From positions 1-7,782 of the forward strand of contig CAIKJM010000023.1 in the NCBI GenBank assembly GCA_903827735.1: a stretch of 7,782 nt of DNA, read 5' to 3'. Source of the DNA: an uncultured Rhodanobacter sp. (GTDB taxonomy: Bacteria; Pseudomonadota; Gammaproteobacteria; Xanthomonadales; Rhodanobacteraceae). Below, piece after piece: positions 1 through 6,159 of the stretch; the first letter of the stretch is position 1, and the number at the start of each line of letters is the position of its first letter. A model generated the notes under the pieces. The model ran no database searches and had not been told where the DNA came from. It saw only the letters and a program-made list of their open reading frames with translations. Both the position numbers and the translations under genes were made by a program.

Positions 1-748
1 CCGCCTCGCGCACGATGCGGGCGCGATCCTGCGGCGCGCTGCGCAGGATGTAATAACCGAGCGAGCTATCAGGCTGAAGCGGATAGAACGTGCTGGCATA
101 GGATCGCTGCGTACTATGCACGCTGGCCTGCGGGCGCACCACGTCGGCCACCACACCAACGACGGTGTAGTAATAGGGCTTGGAATAAATTGACTGACCC
201 AGCGCCGACTTGCCCGGCCACAGCTGTCTGGCCAGACTTTCGGTAACCAGAACAACATGTGTGGAAGGCAGGGCCGACCCGCCCAGCGTGCTGTCGGCGT
301 ATTCGTCAACGTTGAAAAAGCGCCCCTGCTTCAGCTGCAGACCAAGCGCCTGATCCGCGCCGGTACCGAGAAAATACAGCGACACGCCAAACGTATTTTT
401 GTCGGTCATGGCCGCATCCGATTTGATGCCGAAACTCCAGCCCCAGTTGTTTCTGCTGAGCGGCAACGTGCTTGCTACGCCCACGGCCTGAACACCGGCG
501 ATGCTGCGCAGCGCGGCGAGATTACGCGGTATGTCGCTGGCCGCGAGCTTGGGGTCGGTGCCGTTCAATACGACGACGGAGAGTCCCTTCTCATCGATGG
601 CGTTGGTTATCCGAATGTCGGCCACGCGCTTGCCGATCATGAAAACGGCGTTGCACAACACGGCGCATGCCAGCGCAATTTCCAGCACGATCAGGATGGC
701 TGGAATGCGGTGCTTGCGCAGGCTGGCAAAAATCGGGCGAATTTCCAT
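1..748 (-). CDS. FtsX/MacB-type ABC transporter permease, type B (copy B1), C-terminus outside window
   Basis: Inner-membrane permease subunit of an ABC transporter. Only the first 249 residues are present; the gene runs off the left edge. Start ATG at 748-746 is chosen because MEIRPI aligns with MQIQPI and MDILPI of the other two type-B copies, and AAGGA (756-760) lies 7 nt upstream. Residues about 16-39 form a hydrophobic helix containing C28 and C32 in the pattern ALACAVLCNA. The rest is a predicted periplasmic MacB_PCD-like domain, with the family signatures ESLARQLWPGKSALGQ (about 170-185) and YTVVGVVADV (about 194-203). The three C-terminal helices and FtsX domain should follow outside the window. 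It lies 60 nt after A1, the loosest A-B joint here. The family is clear; the substrate is unknown. Confidence 0.9.
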   Translation of the reverse strand, partial: MEIRPIFASLRKHRIPAILIVLEIALACAVLCNAVFMIGKRVADIRITNAIDEKGLSVVVLNGTDPKLAASDIPRNLAALRSIAGVQAVGVASTLPLSRNNWGWSFGIKSDAAMTDKNTFGVSLYFLGTGADQALGLQLKQGRFFNVDEYADSTLGGSALPSTHVVLVTESLARQLWPGKSALGQSIYSKPYYYTVVGVVADVVRPQASVHSTQRSYASTFYPLQPDSSLGYYILRSAPQDRARIVREA

Positions 749-808
749 GTGAGCTTCCTTGAAGAGTGCGGCAGTCGATGGCCGCTTTCACGCGCAGGAA
801 AAAAATTA

Positions 809-2113
809 TCAACTGGCTTTCAATTGCGGAGCGGGCGCCAGCACGCAGGCGCGCCAAGCGGGCAGCAGCCCGGCGATCAGACTGGCCACGATAGCCACCA
901 CGAAGGTAAACGCGAACATCGTCAGATCCAGGCGCGCAAGGCCGGCGTACTCGGCCGGCTGATGACGAATACCCAGCAGACCCAGCTCGGCAAACAGCAG
1001 TCCAAGCAAGCCACCGGCCAGCCCGACGATGCCCGCCTCCACCATGAACTGCGCGAAAATCGTGCGCTGCGTGGCGCCCAGCGCGCGGCGCACGCCAATC
1101 TCCTGTGAGCGACGCAGGCATTTGGCCAGCAGCAGGCCGACCGTGTTGATCACGCAGATCAGCAGAAAACCGAAAGCCAGTCCCGCCTGCAGGCGCACAT
1201 CGTCAGGCACTACTTGCTCGTCGCGCAGCCATTGCATCAAATCCGGCAGAGCGGTGTCCGGACGATGAAAACGGCCAAGCGCAATCTGCTGCCTGGCGTA
1301 GTTGGCGAGAAACGCTTTGTAGTCAGCCACGGCCGCGCCGTTATCCAGCTGCACCCACATACCCAGCCAGATGCATGGCGCCGTTTCCAGATTCTTGATG
1401 TCCTTGATCACATCGAAGCAATTGGTGTTGCCCGCTGCCATGTCTGCAGCGCGAGCGGACTGCAGTGGCAGGAACACCGCATCGCCATCGCCATAGCTGC
1501 GGCCGCCAAGGTCCTGCGCGTAGAAACGCGGCTGCGGCGCCCAGTGCTTCAACACACCGACGATACGAAAATCGTGGTCGTTGACGCGCAACGTTTTACC
1601 CACGCTGTTGGCACCCTCAAACAACTTGTCGTTGAGAAAGTCGGCAATCACCACCACGCGCGCACGGCTTTCATCATCAGCTTCGGTCCAGCCGCCGCCG
1701 TACTGAAACGGCGCATCGAACATGCCGAAGAAATCCGACGTCGTCATCACGCCATCGCTGTAGAACGGATGCGTGTTGGCTCGGGCCGGTGCAATCTTGG
1801 CCCCGGTCATGGCCATCACCGCCTGATGCGTGGCCTTGCGCGCATGCAGCAGGTTCATCGCATCGGTGTAGGTCATGGTCGTCTGCGGTTTGGTTTCTCC
1901 TTCGACATAGCCGTCCATCGAAAAGGGATCGACCTGCGGATAAAACAGCTGCGCGCTCTTCTGCGGCAGCGGATCACCCGACAGCAGCTTCAGCACCGTC
2001 AGCGTGGTGATGCAGGCGCCGATGCCCAGCCCCAGCGCTAGCACCATCAGCGTCGTCAGCACCTTGTTGCGTTTGAGGCTGCGCAGCGCGAGTTCCAGGT
2101 AGTAGGCAAACAT
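809..2113 (-). CDS. FtsX/MacB-type ABC transporter permease, type A (copy A1)
   Basis: 434-aa inner-membrane permease without an ATPase domain. TM1 spans about 19-44, then a large periplasmic domain (about 45-305), then TM2 (about 309-332), TM3 (about 355-383) and TM4 (about 399-421). The FtsX signature EIGVRRALGAT is at 338-348, on the cytoplasmic stretch that in this superfamily contacts the ATPase. The periplasmic part carries FRIVGVLKHW (182-191) and a cysteine pair, C232 and C247, the second in C-x-W-x3-WVQL. The start is placed at MFAYY to match A2 and A3; GGAG (2121-2124) lies 7 nt upstream. An in-frame extension to 2290 is rejected because it runs through spacer repeat and the end of B2. 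The gene ends in tandem stops TGA TAA. It follows mini-ORF sA by 2 nt and precedes B1. Probably pairs with B1 as a heterodimer (inference). Substrate unknown. Confidence 0.93.
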   Translation of the reverse strand: MFAYYLELALRSLKRNKVLTTLMVLALGLGIGACITTLTVLKLLSGDPLPQKSAQLFYPQVDPFSMDGYVEGETKPQTTMTYTDAMNLLHARKATHQAVMAMTGAKIAPARANTHPFYSDGVMTTSDFFGMFDAPFQYGGGWTEADDESRARVVVIADFLNDKLFEGANSVGKTLRVNDHDFRIVGVLKHWAPQPRFYAQDLGGRSYGDGDAVFLPLQSARAADMAAGNTNCFDVIKDIKNLETAPCIWLGMWVQLDNGAAVADYKAFLANYARQQIALGRFHRPDTALPDLMQWLRDEQVVPDDVRLQAGLAFGFLLICVINTVGLLLAKCLRRSQEIGVRRALGATQRTIFAQFMVEAGIVGLAGGLLGLLFAELGLLGIRHQPAEYAGLARLDLTMFAFTFVVAIVASLIAGLLPAWRACVLAPAPQLKAS

Positions 2114-2115
2114 GG

Positions 2116-2247
2116 TCAGGCTCCGATGAGAGGCGAGGTATGAGGGGCGGGTTGCGAGGGGTGGAGCGCAAAACCACAACATTCGGCGATAGGCACCAGC
2201 GTGCCGCCCTCGAGCCAAACGGCCCGCGTGTCGTCCCTGCGCTTCAT
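2116..2247 (-). CDS. short coupled ORF sA between B2 and A1 (43 aa)
   Basis: A 43-codon frame bridging two permease genes. Its ATG (2247-2245) overlaps the TGA of B2 as ATGA. A GAGGAG Shine-Dalgarno lies 6 nt upstream, and its TGA stop (2118-2116) is 2 nt from the A1 start codon. The protein starts MKRRDDTRAVWLEGG, has a CCG around residues 23-25, and ends in a Pro/Ser/His-rich tail encoded by the CCCTCGC-type spacer repeat. It shows no domain I recognise and no strong membrane helix. Its position, size, start context and tail frame match ORF sB in the next joint, but the N-terminal halves differ. It may be a real small protein or only a reinitiation leader that carries ribosomes from B2 to A1. 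The sequence supports translation better than it supports a function for the peptide. Confidence 0.45.
   Translation of the reverse strand: MKRRDDTRAVWLEGGTLVPIAECCGFALHPSQPAPHTSPLIGA
2128..2163 (-). repeat. CCCTCGC-type pyrimidine-rich spacer repeat, copy upstream of A1
   Basis: On the minus strand this reads as repeated short units of the type CCCTCGC / CCCTCAT / CCTCGCC, just before the A1 start. Related tracts sit in the same place before A2 (4814-4843) and A3 (7546-7575). It encodes the tail of sA and is also open in the A1 frame, which produces a false N-terminal extension of A1. Confidence 0.6.
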
Positions 2248-3461
2248 CCCACGCTCCTCGTTGCTTCGACCGGCGGCACGGCGGCAGCACGCAGCGCCGG
2301 GCCGAGCACCGCCAGCTGGCCGATGACGTACAGACTCAGCGCGCCGATCGGCAGGTAGTAGAGCGGCAGCCGCGGCAATTCGTAGTGCTGCATCAACAGC
2401 AGGTTGATCGCGAAGGCCAGCACCATGCCCAGCACGATGCCGCCGCTCACGATGAGAAAATTTTCGGTCTGGAAGTAAGAAAGGATGTCGCTGCGTGTGG
2501 CGCCGAGTGCTCGCCGCACACCGATCTGCCGCCGGCGCTGCTGCACCCAGAAACTGGCCAGGCCGACGATGCCCAGGGCGGTCACCAGCAGCAGGGCGCA
2601 GATCACGCCGAGCAGAATGCCGGACATCAACCGATCCTGACGAAAATACGTTTCGCGCAGCGTGCCGAGGGTCTGGCTGTTCTTGCTGTCCACCACCGCA
2701 TCGGGCGCGATGCTGGCCATCGCGGCGCGGGCATCGCGCAATACGCGTGGCAACTCCGTCGGCGCGGCGTGCAGCAGATACGTGCCGGCCAGCTGGCGGC
2801 CCGCTTGTGCCGGCACGTACACCGACCAATCGATCGTGCTGGGCCCACCCTCGCCGCCCCATGGGCGAGCCAAGTGCGCCAGCACGCCGCCCACGCGAAA
2901 GTGGAACTTGTCGGTCCAGAATTCCTTGCCCAACGGATCGGTACCCGGCCACAGATGGTCGGCCAGCGCGCGCGTGACCCAGACCGTGGCGTTTTCAGGA
3001 ACGAAGCTATCGAGTGGCTGCGCGTCGCTAGCCATCGGCAGGCTGCCAGCGACGAGCTTCAGCCCCAACGCTTTGAAAGAGCCTGGACCGCCGACATAAA
3101 AATCCACGATGCCAGCGAAATGCTTGCCGGCGGCATCGGTAGAAATGCCTGCGGTACCCGCGTGGTCACCGAACGGCACGGCATTGATCACGTTGACTGA
3201 CTGCACGCCGGGAAGTTTCGCCAGGCCGCTGAGCACCCGGGCGTTGAGGTCGACACTGCTGGCCGGGTCGTAGCCCGTCAGCTTCACCGCAGCCAGAGCG
3301 CTCTCGTCGACACCGCTGTCGACATGCGTATGCTGGACTCGGCTGATGATCAGGAAACAGGCGTTGCACAGCACGGCACAGGCCAGCGCGATCTCCAGCG
3401 CGAGCAGCACGGTGGCCAGGCGATGTTTGCGCAGGGCGGCAATAATGGGCTGGATCTGCAT
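2244..3461 (-). CDS. FtsX/MacB-type ABC transporter permease, type B (copy B2)
   Basis: 405-aa complete type-B permease. TM1 is about 16-39 with C28 and C32 (LACAVLCNA). The periplasmic MacB_PCD-like domain spans about 40-275, with RALADHLWPGTDPLGK (164-179) and FRVGGVLAHL (188-197). TM2 is about 279-305, TM3 about 333-357 and TM4 about 370-392. The FtsX signature RRRQIGVRRALGAT is at 309-322, followed by YFQTENFL (329-336), shared exactly with B3. The start MQIQPI is 11 nt after the A2 stop. The A2 stop TGA lies inside TGAGGA, which probably serves as the ribosome-binding site, so A2 termination and B2 initiation share bases. The C-terminus ATRSVG overlaps the sA start. Likely partner of A2 in a LolC/LolE-like heterodimer (inference). 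No ATPase domain; substrate unknown. Confidence 0.93.
   Translation of the reverse strand: MQIQPIIAALRKHRLATVLLALEIALACAVLCNACFLIISRVQHTHVDSGVDESALAAVKLTGYDPASSVDLNARVLSGLAKLPGVQSVNVINAVPFGDHAGTAGISTDAAGKHFAGIVDFYVGGPGSFKALGLKLVAGSLPMASDAQPLDSFVPENATVWVTRALADHLWPGTDPLGKEFWTDKFHFRVGGVLAHLARPWGGEGGPSTIDWSVYVPAQAGRQLAGTYLLHAAPTELPRVLRDARAAMASIAPDAVVDSKNSQTLGTLRETYFRQDRLMSGILLGVICALLLVTALGIVGLASFWVQQRRRQIGVRRALGATRSDILSYFQTENFLIVSGGIVLGMVLAFAINLLLMQHYELPRLPLYYLPIGALSLYVIGQLAVLGPALRAAAVPPVEATRSVG
2254..2259 (-). promoter_or_regulatory. Shine-Dalgarno for sA, embedded in the last codons of B2
   Basis: GAGGAG on the minus strand, 6 nt before the sA ATG. It falls within the B2 codons for T-R-S (ACG AGG AGC). 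The AGG arginine codon is unusual in genes where arginine is mostly CGC or CGT. The same site occurs in B3 before sB, in the shared context AGGAGCGTG-N-GATGA. Confidence 0.6.
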
Positions 3462-3472
3462 GGCTCAAATCC

Positions 3473-4795
3473 TCACAGCGTCTTGAGTTGAAGCGCCGGC
3501 ACAATGCGGCTGGCACGCAGCGCCGGCAGCACTCCGGCGAGCAGGCTGGCGGCGATCGCCAGGGCGAAGGTCAGCCCGAACATCGATGGATCCAGATGAA
3601 TCAGGTCGGCGTATTCGACCGGCTGGCGGCGAATCAGCCATAGTCCGAGCAGCGTCAGCAGCAGGCCACCGAGGCCGCCCAACAAACCGATCATTCCGGC
3701 TTCGACCAAACACTGTGCAAACACCGCCATTCGGCTGGCTCCCAGCGCGCGGCGTACGCCGATTTCGCCAGCGCGCCGCAGAAACTTCGCCAGCAGCAGG
3801 CCAATGGTGTTGAACAGACAAATCGCCAGAAACGCGAACGCCAGCCACGTCTGCAGGCGCACGTCGCTGGGCACCACGCGGTTGAAATCCAGCCATTGCA
3901 TCAGGTCGAACATGCGCGTGTTGTCGGCGCGCGCAAAGCGGCCCAGAGCCTTCTGCTGCTCGGCATAAGCCGCCAGATAATCCCGGTAGCCACTCACCTT
4001 GCCTGCGCTGCCCAGTTGCACCCACAGGGCCACCCACACGCAGGTCGAGTTCTGCAACTTCACGCCCGGATCCAGCGCGCTCCAGCAGGTGAAGGGATTG
4101 AACCCGCCATCGTTGACTTCCAGCGAACTGAAGAACGGCATGAACACGTCCTCCGGCCGATTGTAAAAGCTGGCCGTATCGCCGTCGGAAAAACGGCCAC
4201 CCACCACCTCGTAGAACTGCGGCGACGGGCGCCACGGCGCCAGGACGCCGACGATGCGCACATCGGTATCCTTCAGCCGCAAGGTACGACCCACGCTGTT
4301 ACTTCCCTGAAACAGCTTGTTGTTGAGATCCGCCGAGATCACCGCCACCCTTGCATGCCTGGCATCGTCCTGCGCCGTCCACGCGTTGCCGTATTGCAAC
4401 GGCACGGCAAACATTGGGAAAAAGTCGGTGGTGGTCGACAGCATCTGCGCCATCAAGGCCGGCTGGTTCACCGTTGGCGCGGTCAGTCGCAACGCACTGA
4501 CGGTAATTAGCGCCTGTCGATCGGCCCGCTGCGCACTCCAAAGATCGACAGCCGAGTGGTAGTCCATCATGTCGTAAGGGTGCGAATGCGGATTGAAATG
4601 GCTGGTCGGATCCACCTGTGGATAAAAAATGTGTTGGCTGCGGCCCGGCAGCGGATCGCCGGACAACAGATGCATCACCGTCAACGTCGTCATGCTCGCG
4701 CCAATGCCGACAGCAATCGCCAGCACCATCAGCGCGGTGAGCACCGGGCTGCGCCTCAGGCTGCGCAGTGCAAGGTCCATGTAGTAGGCAAACAT
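3473..4795 (-). CDS. FtsX/MacB-type ABC transporter permease, type A (copy A2)
   Basis: 440-aa type-A permease, slightly longer than its two paralogues. TM1 is about 19-44 (LTALMVLAIAVGIGASMTTL). The periplasmic domain spans about 45-312. TM2 is about 316-337, TM3 about 362-388 and TM4 about 405-427. The FtsX signature EIGVRRALGAS is at 344-354. VRIVGVLAPW (179-188) and the cysteine pair C237/C252 with C-x-W-x3-WVQL match A1 and A3. Unlike them, it has a histidine/acid cluster early in the periplasmic domain (D62, H66, H70, H72, D75, D78, H80). The start MFAYY overlaps the stop of sB as TAATG, and no good Shine-Dalgarno of its own is visible, so it probably depends on coupled reinitiation. 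The open frame reaching 4855 is spacer repeat and was not used. Probable partner is B2. Confidence 0.93.
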   Translation of the reverse strand: MFAYYMDLALRSLRRSPVLTALMVLAIAVGIGASMTTLTVMHLLSGDPLPGRSQHIFYPQVDPTSHFNPHSHPYDMMDYHSAVDLWSAQRADRQALITVSALRLTAPTVNQPALMAQMLSTTTDFFPMFAVPLQYGNAWTAQDDARHARVAVISADLNNKLFQGSNSVGRTLRLKDTDVRIVGVLAPWRPSPQFYEVVGGRFSDGDTASFYNRPEDVFMPFFSSLEVNDGGFNPFTCWSALDPGVKLQNSTCVWVALWVQLGSAGKVSGYRDYLAAYAEQQKALGRFARADNTRMFDLMQWLDFNRVVPSDVRLQTWLAFAFLAICLFNTIGLLLAKFLRRAGEIGVRRALGASRMAVFAQCLVEAGMIGLLGGLGGLLLTLLGLWLIRRQPVEYADLIHLDPSMFGLTFALAIAASLLAGVLPALRASRIVPALQLKTL

Positions 4796-4929
4796 TATTG
4801 GACACCCGTGGCTAGCGAGGGACGAAGGGCGAGTAGCGAGGGCGCCAGTCCACAAGATAGACGCAAGCCATACATTAGGAGAAAGCCACCAGCTCGCCTC
4901 ACGAATTGTTCCTCGAAAATACTTTTCAT
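4795..4929 (-). CDS. short coupled ORF sB between B3 and A2 (44 aa)
   Basis: A 44-codon frame joining B3 to A2 with no unused bases. Its ATG (4929-4927) shares a base with the B3 stop (TGATG), and its TAA stop (4797-4795) shares a base with the A2 start (TAATG). AAGGAG lies 6 nt upstream. The peptide starts MKSIFEEQFVRRAGG, then has a mostly hydrophobic stretch (about 16-37, including FLLMYGL) that could be a weak membrane helix, then a tail encoded by the CCCTCGC spacer repeat. I recognise no family. The tail is in the same frame as that of sA, and a related sequence lies upstream of A3 (7547-7603). A2 lacks its own good ribosome-binding site, so translation through sB is the simplest way A2 is expressed. 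Whether the peptide itself has a role is unknown. Confidence 0.5.
   Translation of the reverse strand: MKSIFEEQFVRRAGGFLLMYGLRLSCGLAPSLLALRPSLATGVQ
4814..4843 (-). repeat. CCCTCGC-type pyrimidine-rich spacer repeat, copy upstream of A2
   Basis: On the minus strand it reads CCCTCGCTACTCGCCC followed by TTCGTCCCTCGC, i.e. short units around CCCTCGC and ACTCGCC. It sits about 20 nt before the A2 start, like the copies before A1 and A3, and codes for the tail of sB. Confidence 0.6.
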
Positions 4930-6158
4930 CACACGCTCCTTGTTGCTACGACCGGCGGCACGGCAGCCGCGCGCAAGGCCGGGCCAAGTACGGCTAGCTG
5001 CCCGATCATCCAAAGCGCTATCGCTCCGACGGGGAAATAGACGGCCGGGAGCCGCGGCAGTTCGTAGTGCTTCATCAGGAACAGGTTGATGCCGAAGGCG
5101 AGCACCATGCCGATGACAATCCCGATGGTCGCCAGCAGAAAATTTTCGGTCTGGAAGTAATGCAGGATGTTGGCGCGGGTGGCTCCCAGCGCGCGGCGCA
5201 CGCCGATCTGTCGACGGCGCTGCGCGACCCAGAAGCTGGCGAGCCCGACGATGCCGAGTGCCGTGACAATCAACAGCGCTGCAACGACACCGGTAAGAAT
5301 GCCGGCCATCGCGCGGTCGTTGGCGAAGAACGCGCGGCGCACGTCGTCATACGTGCCTTTTTGCAGTACGACGCGGCGGGGATCAATCTGCTTGAGCTTG
5401 GCGAGCGCAGCGCCAAGCACCTGCGCTCGATCCTGCGGCGCGCAGCGAATCACGTAACGGGCGCCCGAAGTCAGGTCGACACTGATCGGCATGACCATAC
5501 TGTAGTCGGCGCCATTCCGGAGACTATCCGATCGCGTCAGACCCGCCAGTACGCCGATCACCCGAAACGGTACACCCTGGCCGAAGTAAATGGTTTTCCC
5601 CAGCGCTCCCTGTCCCGGCCACAATCGTTCGGCCATCGCCTTCGTGATGATCACTGTCTGCGGGAGACCTTTCAGCTCGCCGCTTTGCAGAGCGGCCGTG
5701 GCGGTGGTTAGATCGACGTACTCGCCTGGCTGGAAGTCCCGGCCCTCAACCAACTTCAAGCCCAGTGTGGGCAACAGGTTCTGGCCGAAGAAGTTACTGG
5801 CGCTAAGGGTGCGTTGCTTTTGGCGTGCATCGAGCATGACGTCGCTGTTCGGGCCGCCCATGGCGAACGGCAGCGAAATGCTCAACGCCACCTGTTGCAC
5901 ACCGGGAATCTGGCGCAAGGCGGCCAAATCCGTTTGCGCACGCGCGGTGGCGTCCGGTCGGTTGCTGATATAGGCCACCTTGATCTGTACTAGATTGTGC
6001 TCATCGATGCCGCTAGGCATGTCCATGCGCTGCAGCCGCTGACCGATCAGGAACACCGCGTTACACACGATCGCGCAGGTCAGCGCGATCTGCATAATCA
6101 GCAACCACGCAGTGATTTTGTGCCGGCGCAGCGTGGAGAGAATCGGCAGGATGTCCAT
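4929..6158 (-). CDS. FtsX/MacB-type ABC transporter permease, type B (copy B3)
   Basis: 409-aa complete type-B permease. TM1 is about 16-39 with C28 and C32 (LTCAIVCNA). The periplasmic domain spans about 40-283, with KAMAERLWPGQGALGKTIYF (173-192) and FRVIGVLAGL (198-207). TM2 is about 285-310, TM3 about 339-361 and TM4 about 375-396. The FtsX signature RRRQIGVRRALGAT is at 314-327, followed by YFQTENFL (334-341). The start MDILPI lies 1 nt after the A3 stop (TGA-G-ATG) with only a weak AAGAG upstream, so translational coupling to A3 is likely. A longer frame starting at 6239 would overlap A3 and lacks the conserved start, so it was rejected. The C-terminus ATRSV encodes the Shine-Dalgarno of sB. 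Likely heterodimer partner of A3 (inference). No ATPase domain; substrate unknown. Confidence 0.93.
   Translation of the reverse strand: MDILPILSTLRRHKITAWLLIMQIALTCAIVCNAVFLIGQRLQRMDMPSGIDEHNLVQIKVAYISNRPDATARAQTDLAALRQIPGVQQVALSISLPFAMGGPNSDVMLDARQKQRTLSASNFFGQNLLPTLGLKLVEGRDFQPGEYVDLTTATAALQSGELKGLPQTVIITKAMAERLWPGQGALGKTIYFGQGVPFRVIGVLAGLTRSDSLRNGADYSMVMPISVDLTSGARYVIRCAPQDRAQVLGAALAKLKQIDPRRVVLQKGTYDDVRRAFFANDRAMAGILTGVVAALLIVTALGIVGLASFWVAQRRRQIGVRRALGATRANILHYFQTENFLLATIGIVIGMVLAFGINLFLMKHYELPRLPAVYFPVGAIALWMIGQLAVLGPALRAAAVPPVVATRSV
4936..4941 (-). promoter_or_regulatory. Shine-Dalgarno for sB, embedded in the last codons of B3
   Basis: AAGGAG on the minus strand, 6 nt before the sB ATG. 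It lies in the B3 codons for T-R-S (ACA AGG AGC), again using AGG for arginine. The context AGGAGCGTG before the start codon is the same as at the B2-sA joint. Confidence 0.65.
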
Positions 6159-6159
6159 C

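Noticed and set aside
749..811. Possible terminator after A1 (run of T after TGA TAA on the minus strand)
   Set aside because: No stable GC-rich hairpin precedes the T-run; B1 follows with its own ribosome-binding site, so termination here is unlikely.
257..1108. Long plus-strand open frame (283 codons) opposite B1/A1
   Set aside because: Lies antisense to two well-supported permease genes, has a low-complexity Gln/Arg/His-rich composition, and is expected by chance opposite GC-rich genes.
1214..2041. Plus-strand frame (275 codons) opposite A1, with similar ones at 3896-4510 and 6880-7260
   Set aside because: The three antisense frames resemble one another only because the sense type-A genes are paralogues. 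No ribosome-binding site or domain supports them.
2114..2290. N-terminal extension of A1 (also of A2 to 4855 and A3 to 7716)
   Set aside because: The frames are open through the CCCTCGC spacer repeat, but the extensions are not alike, and conserved MF[AN]YY starts align in all three copies.
2385..3200. Plus-strand frame (271 codons) opposite B2
   Set aside because: Antisense shadow of B2; a similar shadow occurs opposite B3 at 5067-5711.
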